Source of the DNA: Flavisolibacter ginsenosidimutans
Lineage (GTDB): Bacteria; Bacteroidota; Bacteroidia; Chitinophagales; Chitinophagaceae
Length of the DNA stretch: 64,000 bases
Assembly: GCF_007970805.1 (NCBI RefSeq)
Contig: NZ_CP042433.1
Coordinates: forward strand, 1,426,001 to 1,490,000
Direction: 5' to 3'
This document shows, piece after piece, positions 52,607 through 61,148 of this stretch. A program made the position numbers and the translations under genes. The notes under the pieces are model-generated. The model was not told where the DNA came from, did no database searches, and saw only the letters and a program-made list of their open reading frames with translations. How positions within the stretch are numbered: the stretch's first letter is position 1; the number at the start of each line of letters is the position of its first letter.

Positions 52607-53347
52607 TCACAATCCCAGCACTGCTTTCAGTTTCATATAACCGGCTTTGCTAACCAACAGTTTTTCTCCCGTTCGCAGAAGGGCGAGATGCGATTCTTTT
52701 TCATAAGGATCAATCCGCGTGATTTCCTGCACGTTTACAAGATAAGAACGGTGAATGCGCACAAAACCATTAGTGGGCAAACTGCCTTCGTAAAAGCCCA
52801 TGGTTTTGGCTTTCAAAAAAATTCCTTCTGCCGTGTGAATCTTCACGTAATCGTCCGCCGCTTCTAAATATTTTATTTGATGCACGTTGATGATTTTTAT
52901 TTTGCCACCGTTCTTTACCACAATGCGTTCGGCTTGTGCAGGACTTTGCGGTGAATTCTGCACCAATTCTTCTACCGCTTTCTTTTGCTGTGGCGCCGCT
53001 GTTTGCGCCAGGCATTTTTCAACGGCTTTGTTAAATCGTTCCTGGCTGAACGGTTTCAAAAGATAATCCACCGCGTGGGCTTCAAAAGCTTTAATGGCGT
53101 ATTCATCAAAGGCTGTTGTGAAGATGATGGCTGGCGGTTCTTCAATCAATTCCAGCATCTCAAAACCGTTGATTTTTGGCATTTGAATGTCGAGAAAAAC
53201 AACGTCGGGTTTGTGCAGTTGAATGGCTTTTACGCCTTCAAAGCCATCGTTGCATTGAGCCGCGATTTCTATCTGCGGAAAGGCTTCTAAATATTCCGTT
53301 ACAACTGAACGTGCCAAAGGTTCGTCATCAATAATGACCGTTTTCAC
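52607..53347 (-). CDS. LytTR-family response regulator
   Basis: A 246-residue response regulator: receiver domain with Asp7, Asp8, phosphorylation site Asp53 and Lys102-type LKPF segment, followed by a LytTR DNA-binding domain (INVHQIKYLEAADDYVKIH onwards) with IHRSYLVNVQEI. GTG start at 53347 overlaps the kinase stop by four bases (GTGA), so the pair is coupled. It will bind direct repeats upstream of its targets. It lies at the end of a four-gene minus-strand cluster from the LiaF-like gene at 55731. Confidence 0.92.
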   Translation of the reverse strand: MKTVIIDDEPLARSVVTEYLEAFPQIEIAAQCNDGFEGVKAIQLHKPDVVFLDIQMPKINGFEMLELIEEPPAIIFTTAFDEYAIKAFEAHAVDYLLKPFSQERFNKAVEKCLAQTAAPQQKKAVEELVQNSPQSPAQAERIVVKNGGKIKIINVHQIKYLEAADDYVKIHTAEGIFLKAKTMGFYEGSLPTNGFVRIHRSYLVNVQEITRIDPYEKESHLALLRTGEKLLVSKAGYMKLKAVLGL

Positions 53348-54375
53348 GACTGAGGAATTTTGATGGTGGTAATGAATAAATTTTCGTTGGTGGACGTTTG
53401 CAAAAGATCGGCCCTTGCGAAAAGAAGGTACAATCGTCTTTGTACCGAACTTAATCCAAAGCCTGCGCCTTTTTTTGGCGAACTTGTTTCGGGGTCAAAA
53501 GGATTTTTTACCTGGATAATTAGTTGACCTTCGGCCCTTCTTGCTTCAATGCTGATGGTGATGTCGCCGGTAGTATCGTACAAGCCAAACTTGATGGCGT
53601 TTTCCACCACCGGTTGAAGCAGCATGACAGGCATCCTCGTTCCTTCTGTTTCATTTTTTACAAGGGCTGATAAACGATGCCCGAAACGCACCTTTTCTAT
53701 TTCAAGATATAATTGTAAATGCTGCAATTCTTCTTCCAGCGGTATCCAGGCTTTCTGATCTTTTTTTAATGTGCCGCGCAAAAATTCGGAAAGCTGTTGA
53801 ATCATCGTTCTTGCTTTTTGCGGTTGCGAGACAACGAGTGCGTTGATGGAGTTAAGGCTGTTAAACAAAAAATGCGGTTGCAATTGCTGGCGCAAATTAT
53901 TCAGCTCCGCTTCTTTTGCAAGTGCGTCGGCTTCGGTTCTGCGTTTGTCTGCTTCTTTTTGATCTTGCAAGGTGTACCACAACACGCTGATGAGCGCCAT
54001 GCAACCAATGACGAGAAAACCCGTTGCACCACGTATTACCAGCGATTGCGAGAAAAAATATTTGTACTCGTTGCCTTCTTCCAGCAAGGAAAGCAAAAGC
54101 GTTCGTGTAACGGCTAACCACAACAGCGTTAGCACCGTGCAGAAGGCTAAGAGATATGTGTACTTGTTTTGAGACGGTAAATAATATTGCAGCGTTAAGG
54201 TTACCAACAAACCCGCGCAACCAAGGAGCGTGTTAGAAATGACACTGTCAAAAAAAGATACCGGAACGGAGTACCCGCCTTTTTGCAACACGACGAAATG
54301 CAAGGTCGTCCACGTCCACCACCAGGCGCCAAAGGCCACGCGAAAACGAGTTGTGTGAAGAAGGGATGAAGCCAA
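53344..54375 (-). CDS. LytS-like sensor histidine kinase
   Basis: A 343-residue membrane sensor kinase of the HPK8 (His_kinase/LytS) group. Four hydrophobic segments in the first 140 residues are followed by a short coiled coil, the phospho-acceptor motif QLQPHFLFNSLN with His168, and the ATP-binding HATPase domain with PVVENAIKFG and KGAGFGLSSVQRRL. It starts at a TTG (54375), four bases after the stop of the DUF4288 gene; no in-frame ATG precedes the first helices. It is coupled to the LytTR regulator. Confidence 0.9.
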   Translation of the reverse strand: MASSLLHTTRFRVAFGAWWWTWTTLHFVVLQKGGYSVPVSFFDSVISNTLLGCAGLLVTLTLQYYLPSQNKYTYLLAFCTVLTLLWLAVTRTLLLSLLEEGNEYKYFFSQSLVIRGATGFLVIGCMALISVLWYTLQDQKEADKRRTEADALAKEAELNNLRQQLQPHFLFNSLNSINALVVSQPQKARTMIQQLSEFLRGTLKKDQKAWIPLEEELQHLQLYLEIEKVRFGHRLSALVKNETEGTRMPVMLLQPVVENAIKFGLYDTTGDITISIEARRAEGQLIIQVKNPFDPETSSPKKGAGFGLSSVQRRLYLLFARADLLQTSTNENLFITTIKIPQS

Positions 54376-54379
54376 GGAA

Positions 54380-54739
54380 TTAAGCGGTTTGAATGGTGAA
54401 GGAAGCAGGCTGTTTCAAAAGTTGTGCGGCCTTGTGGTGCACGAAATGACAATAGGAATGCGGGTCGTCTGTTTCTTTGATCTGCGAGAAAACTTCAGCG
54501 CCGTCGCTTAATTCATTCAACGAATAAATTTCCGGCACGTTGATGAATTTCCATTGCACCAGTTGTTGGCGTTTGTTGTAAAAAATTTCTTCTTCCTGCA
54601 CGCCAATGCTACGGCCTTTGTGCAGCGCTTCTTCTTCATTGTGCGCAGCGAGAAAGCGCAGTTGTTCGTCGAATTGCGGCGTGTGTTGTCCGTCGCCGCA
54701 AACAATTTGATAGACGAGTTTTACAAGATAGCTGTTCAT
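54380..54739 (-). CDS. DUF4288-like small protein
   Basis: A 119-residue cytosolic protein beginning MNSYLVKLVYQIVCGDG, with EEALHKGRSIGVQEEE and LVQWKFINVPEIYSL, which match the DUF4288 pattern of Bacteroidota. The ATG at 54739 is used; an extra 35 codons upstream are in frame but hydrophobic and atypical. It precedes the LytS kinase by 4 bases, so it is probably part of the signalling operon. No function is known. Confidence 0.75.
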   Translation of the reverse strand: MNSYLVKLVYQIVCGDGQHTPQFDEQLRFLAAHNEEEALHKGRSIGVQEEEIFYNKRQQLVQWKFINVPEIYSLNELSDGAEVFSQIKETDDPHSYCHFVHHKAAQLLKQPASFTIQTA

Positions 54740-54897
54740 GGTTTCTTTCTTTATGTTGCGAATAAGGGCTGCAAATGCACTGTGCTTTTTAAAAGACAAA
54801 AAAGAAAAGCCACAGAAGGTGCAACACCAAAACAAAAAAGACAATTTGTTCCATGTTTGCGTAGTTGTTGGTTTTACTGTTCGATTGACCAGAATCG

Positions 54898-55731
54898 CTA
54901 ATAACTTTTTATTTCCAGTCCACCGAAGATGCAGGTGCCGTCAAGGTAGAGCACTTTTGCCGGTGCCGAACCCGTAGCCGGCGGACGCTTGTCGTCCACA
55001 CCGCCAAAGATGGCCACCACATCGCTTTGCACTTCCCAGTCGGGCGGAATGATGAGCTTTGTGCCGCCAAACATGTTGAAGCAATCAATTACCGCCTTGC
55101 CCCTAAAATCGGCCTGCGTTAAATTAATTTCCGCACCGCCCATAAAGGTTGTTACATCGCCGCCTTTAAATGTTTTGGAAAGAACGTTTTTTTTCACCCC
55201 CCCAAATACAGCGGTAGCATCAATTGTATCGTTTCCATCTAGTGTTGCTTTGTGCCAATCATTGCTACCGCTTTCTGTTGCACTTGTAACAACCACAGCC
55301 TCGTTATCAAATCTTTTCCGGTTGTCGAAATCGTCGCCGCCGGGATCACCCGGACGGCAACGGCGATTTCTCGGACGAAAGATGACGAACAGTCCCGCAG
55401 CAATTAACAACATGGGCCAGAGATAAGGCCGCAGGTGCATGTCGGGCGAAAGATTGTCCGCCAAAAAGATAACGCCGATAGCCAACGGAAACAACCAGCC
55501 AATACCGCGGAAACGGTGCCGCACGCCGCTAAACAAACCAATCGCAATAAGCAATACCGGCCACGTAAAAAACCAGGCGGGAAAGAAAACGGCGCCGCTG
55601 ACTTTCAGCAAAAGAACAGCGCCAATGATCAGCATAAACAGGCCGCCAAAAATGCGTCCTCTTTCGCTGCGGCGACGGCCACGACGGCCCCACCGTTCTT
55701 CTATTCGTCTTTCAAATTCTTGTTTGTCCAT
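54898..55731 (-). CDS. LiaF-like transmembrane protein
   Basis: A 277-residue protein: a charged N-terminus rich in Arg and Glu, four hydrophobic segments (about residues 28-115), then a soluble beta-rich domain with repeated GG motifs (AVFGGVKKN, FMGGAEINLTQADF, MFGGTKLIIPPDWEV, IFGGVDDK, IFGGLEIKSY). This is the DUF5668 plus LiaF-type C-terminal layout of cell-wall-stress proteins. It lies upstream of DUF4288, LytS and LytR on the same strand. A role in sensing or modulating envelope stress with the LytS/LytR pair is inferred from gene order. Confidence 0.8.
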   Translation of the reverse strand: MDKQEFERRIEERWGRRGRRRSERGRIFGGLFMLIIGAVLLLKVSGAVFFPAWFFTWPVLLIAIGLFSGVRHRFRGIGWLFPLAIGVIFLADNLSPDMHLRPYLWPMLLIAAGLFVIFRPRNRRCRPGDPGGDDFDNRKRFDNEAVVVTSATESGSNDWHKATLDGNDTIDATAVFGGVKKNVLSKTFKGGDVTTFMGGAEINLTQADFRGKAVIDCFNMFGGTKLIIPPDWEVQSDVVAIFGGVDDKRPPATGSAPAKVLYLDGTCIFGGLEIKSY

Positions 55732-55964
55732 TGTTTTAAATTTTAATCAAAGAAAGGCAAGGCAGGCAGCGAAGTCAAGCGAGGATAGGTAAACGGAAGA
55801 CGTTTTACCGGTAAGCAGCGGTGTTTTTCCGGTAAATGCAGATTGGAGTTTGTGGTTGACGGGTTGTGCGCCGATGCTTTTCTTCTCCTTTGCTCCCTGG
55901 CTCCGTGCGAAAATATTTTTTATTGACCAGAAACAGGAACAACGCTTGAGCTTCTGTGCAGTTT

Positions 55965-55985
55965 ACCCTGGGTTTGTCGAAGGGT
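55965..55985 (+). repeat. Dispersed palindromic 21-mer (copy 2)
   Basis: ACCCTGGGTTTGTCGAAGGGT, 19 of 21 identical to 49350-49370. Confidence 0.65.
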
Positions 55986-56022
55986 CGCACTCGTGTGCGC
56001 CTTGTTCGCTACGCGGCAAGAA
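55983..56022 (+). repeat. Dispersed repeat R1, diverged copy
   Basis: The core GTCGCAC, the TTGTTCGCT block and the GCGGCA end are shared with 11172-11211 in the same order, with substitutions between. It overlaps the last bases of the 21-mer palindrome. Confidence 0.55.
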
Positions 56023-56097
56023 TTTAACCACAGAAAGCTACAGCGAAAATTCTCTCTGGCTCTTTGTATAAAGATCTCCGTGTTCTCTGTGGTTAAA
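56023..56097. repeat. 75-bp element with 12-bp perfect terminal inverted repeats
   Basis: Ends TTTAACCACAGA and TCTGTGGTTAAA are exact inverted copies; the interior is not coding. It has the form of a MITE or a large hairpin. Only one copy is in this window. Confidence 0.65.
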
Positions 56098-56113
56098 AAT
56101 GATGAATAAAGTT

Positions 56114-56138
56114 CAAAGCGTACAAGTGTGCGACGCAA
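56114..56138 (-). repeat. Dispersed repeat R1, short copy
   Basis: Reverse complement matches 11167-11191 at 24 of 25 positions. Confidence 0.65.
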
Positions 56139-56231
56139 CCGGCGATGCCGTGAAAAACAAAAGCTGGCTACATAAAAAGTCCTTAGCGGTTTTGTCCCTT
56201 TGCTTCTTTGCAGGAAACCAAACTGAAAGCC

Positions 56232-56792
56232 TCACTCCGTTCCCCAGCGAAAGGAATTGTTTTGCAAACCCACAAGGTCAATCACACGATCAACAACCGT
56301 AGCAGCAAGCGCTTCAAAGCTATCGGGCTTGCTATAAAAAGATGGAGACGCAGGACAAACTATGCCGCCCGCCAACGTGACGGTTTCCATGTTTTTGATG
56401 TGAAGGAGATTGTACGGCGTGTCGCGGATAACGCAAACCAATTTCTTTCTTTCTTTCAACATCACGTCGGCGCCGCGTGTGATTAAATCATTGGAAATGC
56501 CTGAAGCAATACGGCCTAATGTGCCCATGCTGCACGGAACGATGATAAGCGCATCGTACTTTGCCGATCCCGATGCAAAGGGCGCGGAAAAATCTTTTGT
56601 ATTAAAGATGCGGGCTTCGAATTGCTTGTATGCTTCATCGGCCAGTTCGGTCTTCCAAACTTCCTTTGCGTTTTCGGTCATTACAACCGAGAGTTCGGCA
56701 ATCTGTTCTTTTAAAGCCGAAAGCTTTTGCAACAAAACTTTTGCGTAAATAGAACCGCTGGCGCCGGTGATAGCAACTGCAATTTTTTTCAT
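56232..56792 (-). CDS. ubiX: Flavin prenyltransferase UbiX
   Basis: A 186-residue flavoprotein that prenylates FMN to make the cofactor of UbiD-type decarboxylases. The start KKIAVAITGASGSIYAK, the VPCSMGTLGRIASGI segment near residue 100 and PRETPY-equivalent VIRDTPYNLLHI near residue 130 are the family landmarks. ATG at 56792 used; an upstream open stretch to 56972 is not part of the gene. No ubiD is in the window. It is preceded by the hairpin at 56818-56861. Confidence 0.93.
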   Translation of the reverse strand: MKKIAVAITGASGSIYAKVLLQKLSALKEQIAELSVVMTENAKEVWKTELADEAYKQFEARIFNTKDFSAPFASGSAKYDALIIVPCSMGTLGRIASGISNDLITRGADVMLKERKKLVCVIRDTPYNLLHIKNMETVTLAGGIVCPASPSFYSKPDSFEALAATVVDRVIDLVGLQNNSFRWGTE

Positions 56793-56817
56793 GACAACTT
56801 TTTCAATATGCAAAGGG

Positions 56818-56861
56818 CAAGATGCAATGAGCAAGCTTTGACGATTGCTCATTGCATCTTG
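56818..56861. terminator. 17-bp perfect hairpin between dpp and ubiX
   Basis: CAAGATGCAATGAGCAA and TTGCTCATTGCATCTTG are perfect inverted arms with a 10-base loop. It starts 8 bases past the stop codon of the peptidase gene. There is no T run, so transcript processing or partial termination is as likely as rho-independent termination. Confidence 0.7.
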
Positions 56862-56869
56862 CTCGTGTT

Positions 56870-59050
56870 CTACATTCCTGGCTTCGGCGCATTTACGCTG
56901 TTGCCCACTCTTGTTTTGTTTACGTTTTCGTTGCCGAGGTTTTGCAAAATCCAGTTCGTCATCTTGCTCCATAAATGGTAGGTCGTGTTATCCGGTCCGC
57001 CGCTGATGCTGTGGTTTTTATCGGGATAATACATCGTTTCAAAATCCACGTTGGCTTTCACCAAAGCTTTTACCATTTGCACGCTGTTTTGAAAATGCAC
57101 GTTGTCATCGCCCGTGCCGTGAATAAGCAAATATTTGCCGCGAATTTCCGAAACGTGGTTGATGGGCGAATTGTCGTCGTAGCCTTTGGGATTTTCCTGC
57201 GGCGTACGCATGTAACGTTCGGTGTAAATGTTGTCGTAATAACGCCAGGACGTAACCGGTGCAACGGCCACCGCCGCACTGAAGGCATCCGCGCCTCTGG
57301 TGATGGCCAGTGAACTCATAAAGCCGCCAAAGCTCCAGCCCCAGTGACCAATGTTGGATGCGTCAACAAAAGGCATTTTCGCCAGCCATTTGGCCGCATC
57401 AATCTGGTCTTCAATCTCAAACTTGCCAAGCTGCAAATAAGTTTTCTTTTTAAACTCCTCCCCGCGAAAACCCGTGCCTGTGTTGTCAACCGATACCACG
57501 ATAAACCCCCGCTGCGCCAGCATTTGGTGCCACATGCTAACGGCGCCGAAACGGTTGGCCACTTGTTGTGAACCCGGTCCGCCGTAATTGCAAAACAAAA
57601 CCGGGTATTTTTTTGCAGGATCAAAGTTTGCAGGCTTTAACATCCAGCCATTGAGCGTATCGCCTTTGGTATTCGGCACACGAATGAACTCTGATTTGCC
57701 GAGTGCGTATTGCGCCAATAGTGATTTCAGTTTGGTGCTCTCGTTCACCACTTTATTCTTTACAACTGAAACCTTTCCGTTTGCATTTTGCAAATCATAA
57801 AGTGTAACGGTTTGCGGCGTGTTGATGTCAGAGTAATAATCGTAAAACTTTGTATTGTCGCCGTTCAGTTCAACGCGGTGCCAGCCGCGGCCGGCGGTTA
57901 ACTGCGTTATTTTTTTTCCTGCAAAATCGGTTACAAAAAAATTGCGGTCCATCGGCGTGGGATAAGCCGCAGTGTAATAAATAAGGCCCGCTTTTTCATC
58001 AATGCCGTCGATGCCCGTTATGTCGTAAGCCGTTTTCGTAATCTCTGTTTCCGTTTTGCCATCCATGCTTTGGGCATAAATACGTGACCAGCCGTTCTTC
58101 TCGGAGCGGAACAAAAACTGTTTGCCGTTTTTCAGGAAATGCCAGTCGTCCTCGCCATCAATGTCCACGTAGTATTTATTTTTCTCTTCGTACAGCGGAG
58201 AAGCGTTACCGGTAATGGGATCTGTTTGCAAAAGCTTTAAATCGTTCTGCTTGCGATTCATCCAGAATACGACGAGTTTGTCGCCGGTTGTCGTCCATAC
58301 AATGCGCGGAATGTAAATGTCGCCCTGATCGTATTTTGCCGGTACCGTCTTACCGTTGGCGATATTGTAAATGTGGATGGTGACGGTAGAATTGCTGTCG
58401 CCGGCTTTGGGGTATTTATAGCGGTATTCACGATTGTGTTCGTCGTTGTAAAAGGTGATGTTGTATTCTTTCACGCGGCTCTCGTCAAACTTGTAGTAAG
58501 CCAGATAAGCACCGTCGGCGCTCCACTGGTAAGCCTGACTAAAGGAGAATTCTTCCTCGTAAACCCAATCGGCGTTGCCGTTAATGATGTTGTTCCATTT
58601 GCCATCGGTTGTTACCGCCGTTGTTTTGCCCGAAGCGATGTCGTAGAGATAAAGGTTGTTCTCAAAAACGTAGGCAATCTTTTTCCCGTCGGGTGAAAAG
58701 GTCGGGTGAAGAACCTTGCCTTTGTTCAGCGAAACTGTTTTCTTCGTCGCTACGTCGTACACATAAACTGTTGCCTTTGACGAACGCCGGTAAATGGGTT
58801 CGCGGCCGTTGAAAAAGAGGATGCGTTTCTTATCGGCACTGACTTCATATTCTGAGGTATTCAGTGACTTGCCCGTTTCGTCTTTTACATCTTTCGCATC
58901 AAAAAGCGAAGAATTGTCTTCAGCGGCAAAGCCAGGAACAAACTCGCCGCGAAAGGTTCCTTTTTTGTAAATGTCTTCAAGCGTAATCTGGCTGTTTTGC
59001 GCAAGGGCAAAAAGGGGGAGAAATAAAAATAGCAACAATCCCTGTTTCAT
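56870..59050 (-). CDS. Dipeptidyl peptidase IV family serine peptidase (S9B)
   Basis: A 726-residue exported prolyl dipeptidase. The signal peptide (FALAQ) is followed by an eight-bladed propeller with GNADWVYEEEFSFSQAYQW (the Glu-Glu pair that binds the substrate N-terminus), and an alpha/beta hydrolase domain with the triad Ser573 in GWSFGG, Asp649 in HGTGDDNVH and His680 in PDKNHSI. It removes X-Pro dipeptides in the periplasm or at the surface. A short Asn/Lys/Pro tail follows the catalytic domain. The gene is followed by a 17-bp hairpin. Confidence 0.93.
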   Translation of the reverse strand: MKQGLLLFLFLPLFALAQNSQITLEDIYKKGTFRGEFVPGFAAEDNSSLFDAKDVKDETGKSLNTSEYEVSADKKRILFFNGREPIYRRSSKATVYVYDVATKKTVSLNKGKVLHPTFSPDGKKIAYVFENNLYLYDIASGKTTAVTTDGKWNNIINGNADWVYEEEFSFSQAYQWSADGAYLAYYKFDESRVKEYNITFYNDEHNREYRYKYPKAGDSNSTVTIHIYNIANGKTVPAKYDQGDIYIPRIVWTTTGDKLVVFWMNRKQNDLKLLQTDPITGNASPLYEEKNKYYVDIDGEDDWHFLKNGKQFLFRSEKNGWSRIYAQSMDGKTETEITKTAYDITGIDGIDEKAGLIYYTAAYPTPMDRNFFVTDFAGKKITQLTAGRGWHRVELNGDNTKFYDYYSDINTPQTVTLYDLQNANGKVSVVKNKVVNESTKLKSLLAQYALGKSEFIRVPNTKGDTLNGWMLKPANFDPAKKYPVLFCNYGGPGSQQVANRFGAVSMWHQMLAQRGFIVVSVDNTGTGFRGEEFKKKTYLQLGKFEIEDQIDAAKWLAKMPFVDASNIGHWGWSFGGFMSSLAITRGADAFSAAVAVAPVTSWRYYDNIYTERYMRTPQENPKGYDDNSPINHVSEIRGKYLLIHGTGDDNVHFQNSVQMVKALVKANVDFETMYYPDKNHSISGGPDNTTYHLWSKMTNWILQNLGNENVNKTRVGNSVNAPKPGM

Positions 59051-59155
59051 TCTTGTACTGATTTAAGCGATAAAAATAAGGCAAGTGCAGATACGGGGAG
59101 TGGCCTTTAAACCCAACCTATTCAAAGAACAAGTAGAAGATGTGCCGGGGAACGG

Positions 59156-59530
59156 TTAGTGAATCATGTGCAGGTAGTTTGCAATGAGCGTGCAGACATA
59201 AACAATCGTCAGCAAACCGGCGCTCAAACAAATGCAAAGTGTCCGGCGATTTCTGCGGGCGGCAATGCGTTCGTAATGGACCTTGTGAAATTTGCCGTCG
59301 TCGTCAATGACGTAGTCGTCTTTTTTTGTCCGGGCAACAACCCGCATCCAGGCGCTGGCCGACATGTCGTGTCCAGAACCTTTGACTTCGCGGGAAGAGG
59401 CCAGTTTTTGAGGCTGTGATTTTCCAGAAAGCAGAATGTAATTGTCTTTTTTAAAGCTGATCGTTGCGGGATTTGTTGCAGTAGCAAAGAGCAGAGAAAC
59501 GAGCAGGAGGAGGAAAAATTTTGTGTTCAT
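59156..59530 (-). CDS. Small exported protein with C-terminal membrane segment
   Basis: A 124-residue protein with an N-terminal signal-like segment (LLLLVSLLFATA) and a C-terminal hydrophobic segment (LCICLSAGLLTIVYVCTLIANY). In between is a polar part with DDYVIDDDGKFHKVHYERIAARRNRR. No domain is recognised. It lies about 105 bases downstream in orientation from nothing obvious, alone between the peptidase gene and the signalling locus. Could be a small membrane protein of the envelope. Confidence 0.55.
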   Translation of the reverse strand: MNTKFFLLLLVSLLFATATNPATISFKKDNYILLSGKSQPQKLASSREVKGSGHDMSASAWMRVVARTKKDDYVIDDDGKFHKVHYERIAARRNRRTLCICLSAGLLTIVYVCTLIANYLHMIH

Positions 59531-59639
59531 AACCGTTGTTTTTCTGACACAAAACTTGCCCTTCAGAGACCCCTAAGTCAAGGTAGGAAATGCGGGTTTT
59601 GAAAGTGGGGTAAGACTACGGTTAAAACGTTTTTAGAAA

Positions 59640-59680
59640 TGCGTAGAAATGCGGTTATCCACAGTGTGCGTAGAAATACG
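59640..59680 (+). promoter_or_regulatory. Direct repeats TGCGTAGAAATRCG with an included DnaA-box-like site
   Basis: TGCGTAGAAATGCG (59640-59653) and TGCGTAGAAATACG (59667-59680) are 27 bases apart. TTATCCACA (59655-59663), the DnaA-box consensus, lies between them. It is about 125 bases upstream of the exported-protein gene and is a candidate operator for the NarL-type regulator. Confidence 0.5.
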
Positions 59681-59804
59681 TATGAAAAGGCTTGGTAATA
59701 TGAAAAGGAGTTTTTAGATTAGAAGACGATTCCCGCCTGTTGAAAGCTCCTATGACTCGAGAAAACATTCTATGACTTATTTCTTAATGTTTAAAATTCC
59801 GATT

Positions 59805-60434
59805 ATGACAAAAAGCAAATTGTCCTTTCAAACTTTGAGTTGGGTATTTATCTTATTTAGTGTAGTAGTTACATTCTCCGCATTCAAACTGAATACGGGA
59901 TATCCGCAACCACAAACCGAGATTACTTTCTTCACTCAATCATTGTCGAAGCAAAAAGTAACTGACCTTTTATTACAAACTAAGGCTGACCATTACATTT
60001 TTCAGAGCTACTTAAAAAAAGATGTTAACCATCGAGAAAAGTATGATTTGATGGTTCATATTTACGACTCCAAAGACTCTCTATTAAATTCTACAGAAAA
60101 AAAAATATTTAAGCGTGAACCCTCATTAACTAAATACGTCACAACAGAAGATGTAGCCTTAAGCATTTTTGGTCAGGGTAGAGCGCAATTTGACCATCTT
60201 ATTCAGCAACATCCAAATTACCAAAATTTAATCTTTCAGCCAATCGAGTCGGGTACCCAAGGTATTATTACTTACAGGGTTTCGTCAGACGCTACGAAAC
60301 AACCACTGTATTCGGAAAAAATATTTAAAAACAACGAATATATTTTGGGGGTCTTTAGTAATGATAAGCAACTGTTGACGCCAGGTGATGATTATTTCGA
60401 TTTTAACCCATCGCCTCCCAGAGCCACTAACTAG
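59805..60434 (+). CDS. Hypothetical exported protein of the two-component locus
   Basis: A 209-residue protein with an N-terminal hydrophobic segment (TLSWVFILFSVVVTFSAF) and an otherwise soluble part, AT-rich in codon use compared with its neighbours. It has no recognisable domain; strand/helix pattern is compatible with a small secreted protein. It starts at ATG 59805 (an ATG at 59772 gives 11 more residues). It precedes the membrane protein at 60483 by 48 bases and lies in the same orientation as the kinase genes, so it may be the sensory input or an accessory protein. Confidence 0.55.
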   Translation: MTKSKLSFQTLSWVFILFSVVVTFSAFKLNTGYPQPQTEITFFTQSLSKQKVTDLLLQTKADHYIFQSYLKKDVNHREKYDLMVHIYDSKDSLLNSTEKKIFKREPSLTKYVTTEDVALSIFGQGRAQFDHLIQQHPNYQNLIFQPIESGTQGIITYRVSSDATKQPLYSEKIFKNNEYILGVFSNDKQLLTPGDDYFDFNPSPPRATN

Positions 60435-60482
60435 CATCGTTGCCAACAAAAGGGAAGAAAAAGTTACATTTATTTTCCTCGA

Positions 60483-61148
60483 ATGGGAAGCTATATCCAA
60501 ACTATACTCGATTGGGCCGAAGTGTGGACGCTTTTAATACCAATTTATTATTTCTTTCGAGCTGAAAAAAAAGCCGAGTATATGAGATGGGTTTCGATAT
60601 ACATTTTCGCTGCATTTATCATCAATCTTTTGGGGGATATTATTTCTGATTATGGCAAACAATTAGGCTTCCCTCATTGGTTGCAACGGAACGTTTTTTT
60701 ATATAATGTTCATTCTGTAATCCGATTTATTTTATTTAGTTCATTTTTTAATTCACTTAATCAACCTTTATTTAAAACTGCAAAACGAATCATCCCATTT
60801 GTGTCAATCCCTGCGGTAATCATTTACTTTTGGCGGTTTGAGAACTTTAATAACCAAGAACATATCAGTGGGTATTTTCTTGCAGCGGAAGCTTTTTTAC
60901 TTCTATTGTATTGTATGCAGTACTATTTGAATCGAATAAAAGAGGAAAGCACCTTCACAGCGAAGGAGCCGAACTTTTGGGTCGCGACAGGTTTAAGCAT
61001 TTATGTAGTTATCAACTTTTTTGTGTTTCTGTTTTATATACCTGTACTTAACGAAAACTCTGGAATTGCTGATCGTCTTTGGTCTATTCATAATCTCGCA
61101 TACATCACTTTTTCGATTTTTCTTGCAAAAGCATATGCGTTATGCTAG
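60483..61148 (+). CDS. Multi-pass membrane protein, sensor-like
   Basis: A 221-residue integral membrane protein with about seven hydrophobic segments and no other domain. Codon use is AT-rich like the preceding gene. It overlaps the start of the sensor kinase by seven bases, so the two are co-translated, and may act as the membrane receptor for the kinase, which has only one N-terminal segment of its own. This is inferred from gene order; no family is recognised. Confidence 0.65.
   Translation: MGSYIQTILDWAEVWTLLIPIYYFFRAEKKAEYMRWVSIYIFAAFIINLLGDIISDYGKQLGFPHWLQRNVFLYNVHSVIRFILFSSFFNSLNQPLFKTAKRIIPFVSIPAVIIYFWRFENFNNQEHISGYFLAAEAFLLLLYCMQYYLNRIKEESTFTAKEPNFWVATGLSIYVVINFFVFLFYIPVLNENSGIADRLWSIHNLAYITFSIFLAKAYALC

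Larger units (their letters stand above)
55732..56231. other. 500-bp intergenic region with several dispersed repeats
   Basis: No coding sequence is supported; the open frames here are short and made of repeats. It contains the palindromic 21-mer (55965-55985), repeat R1 copies (55983-56022 and 56114-56138) and a 75-bp element with perfect 12-bp inverted ends (56023-56097). Confidence 0.75.

Noticed and set aside
54740..54844. N-terminal extension of the DUF4288 gene
   Set aside because: The extra 35 codons are hydrophobic and unlike the family start; the ATG at 54739 gives the expected beginning.
56793..56972. N-terminal extension of ubiX
   Set aside because: The added 60 residues lie across the perfect hairpin and the end of the peptidase gene; UbiX starts at the KKIAVAITGASG segment.
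59655..59663. DnaA box TTATCCACA as a replication origin
   Set aside because: A single box, with no dnaA or dnaN gene, no AT-rich unwinding region and no box cluster, does not make an origin.
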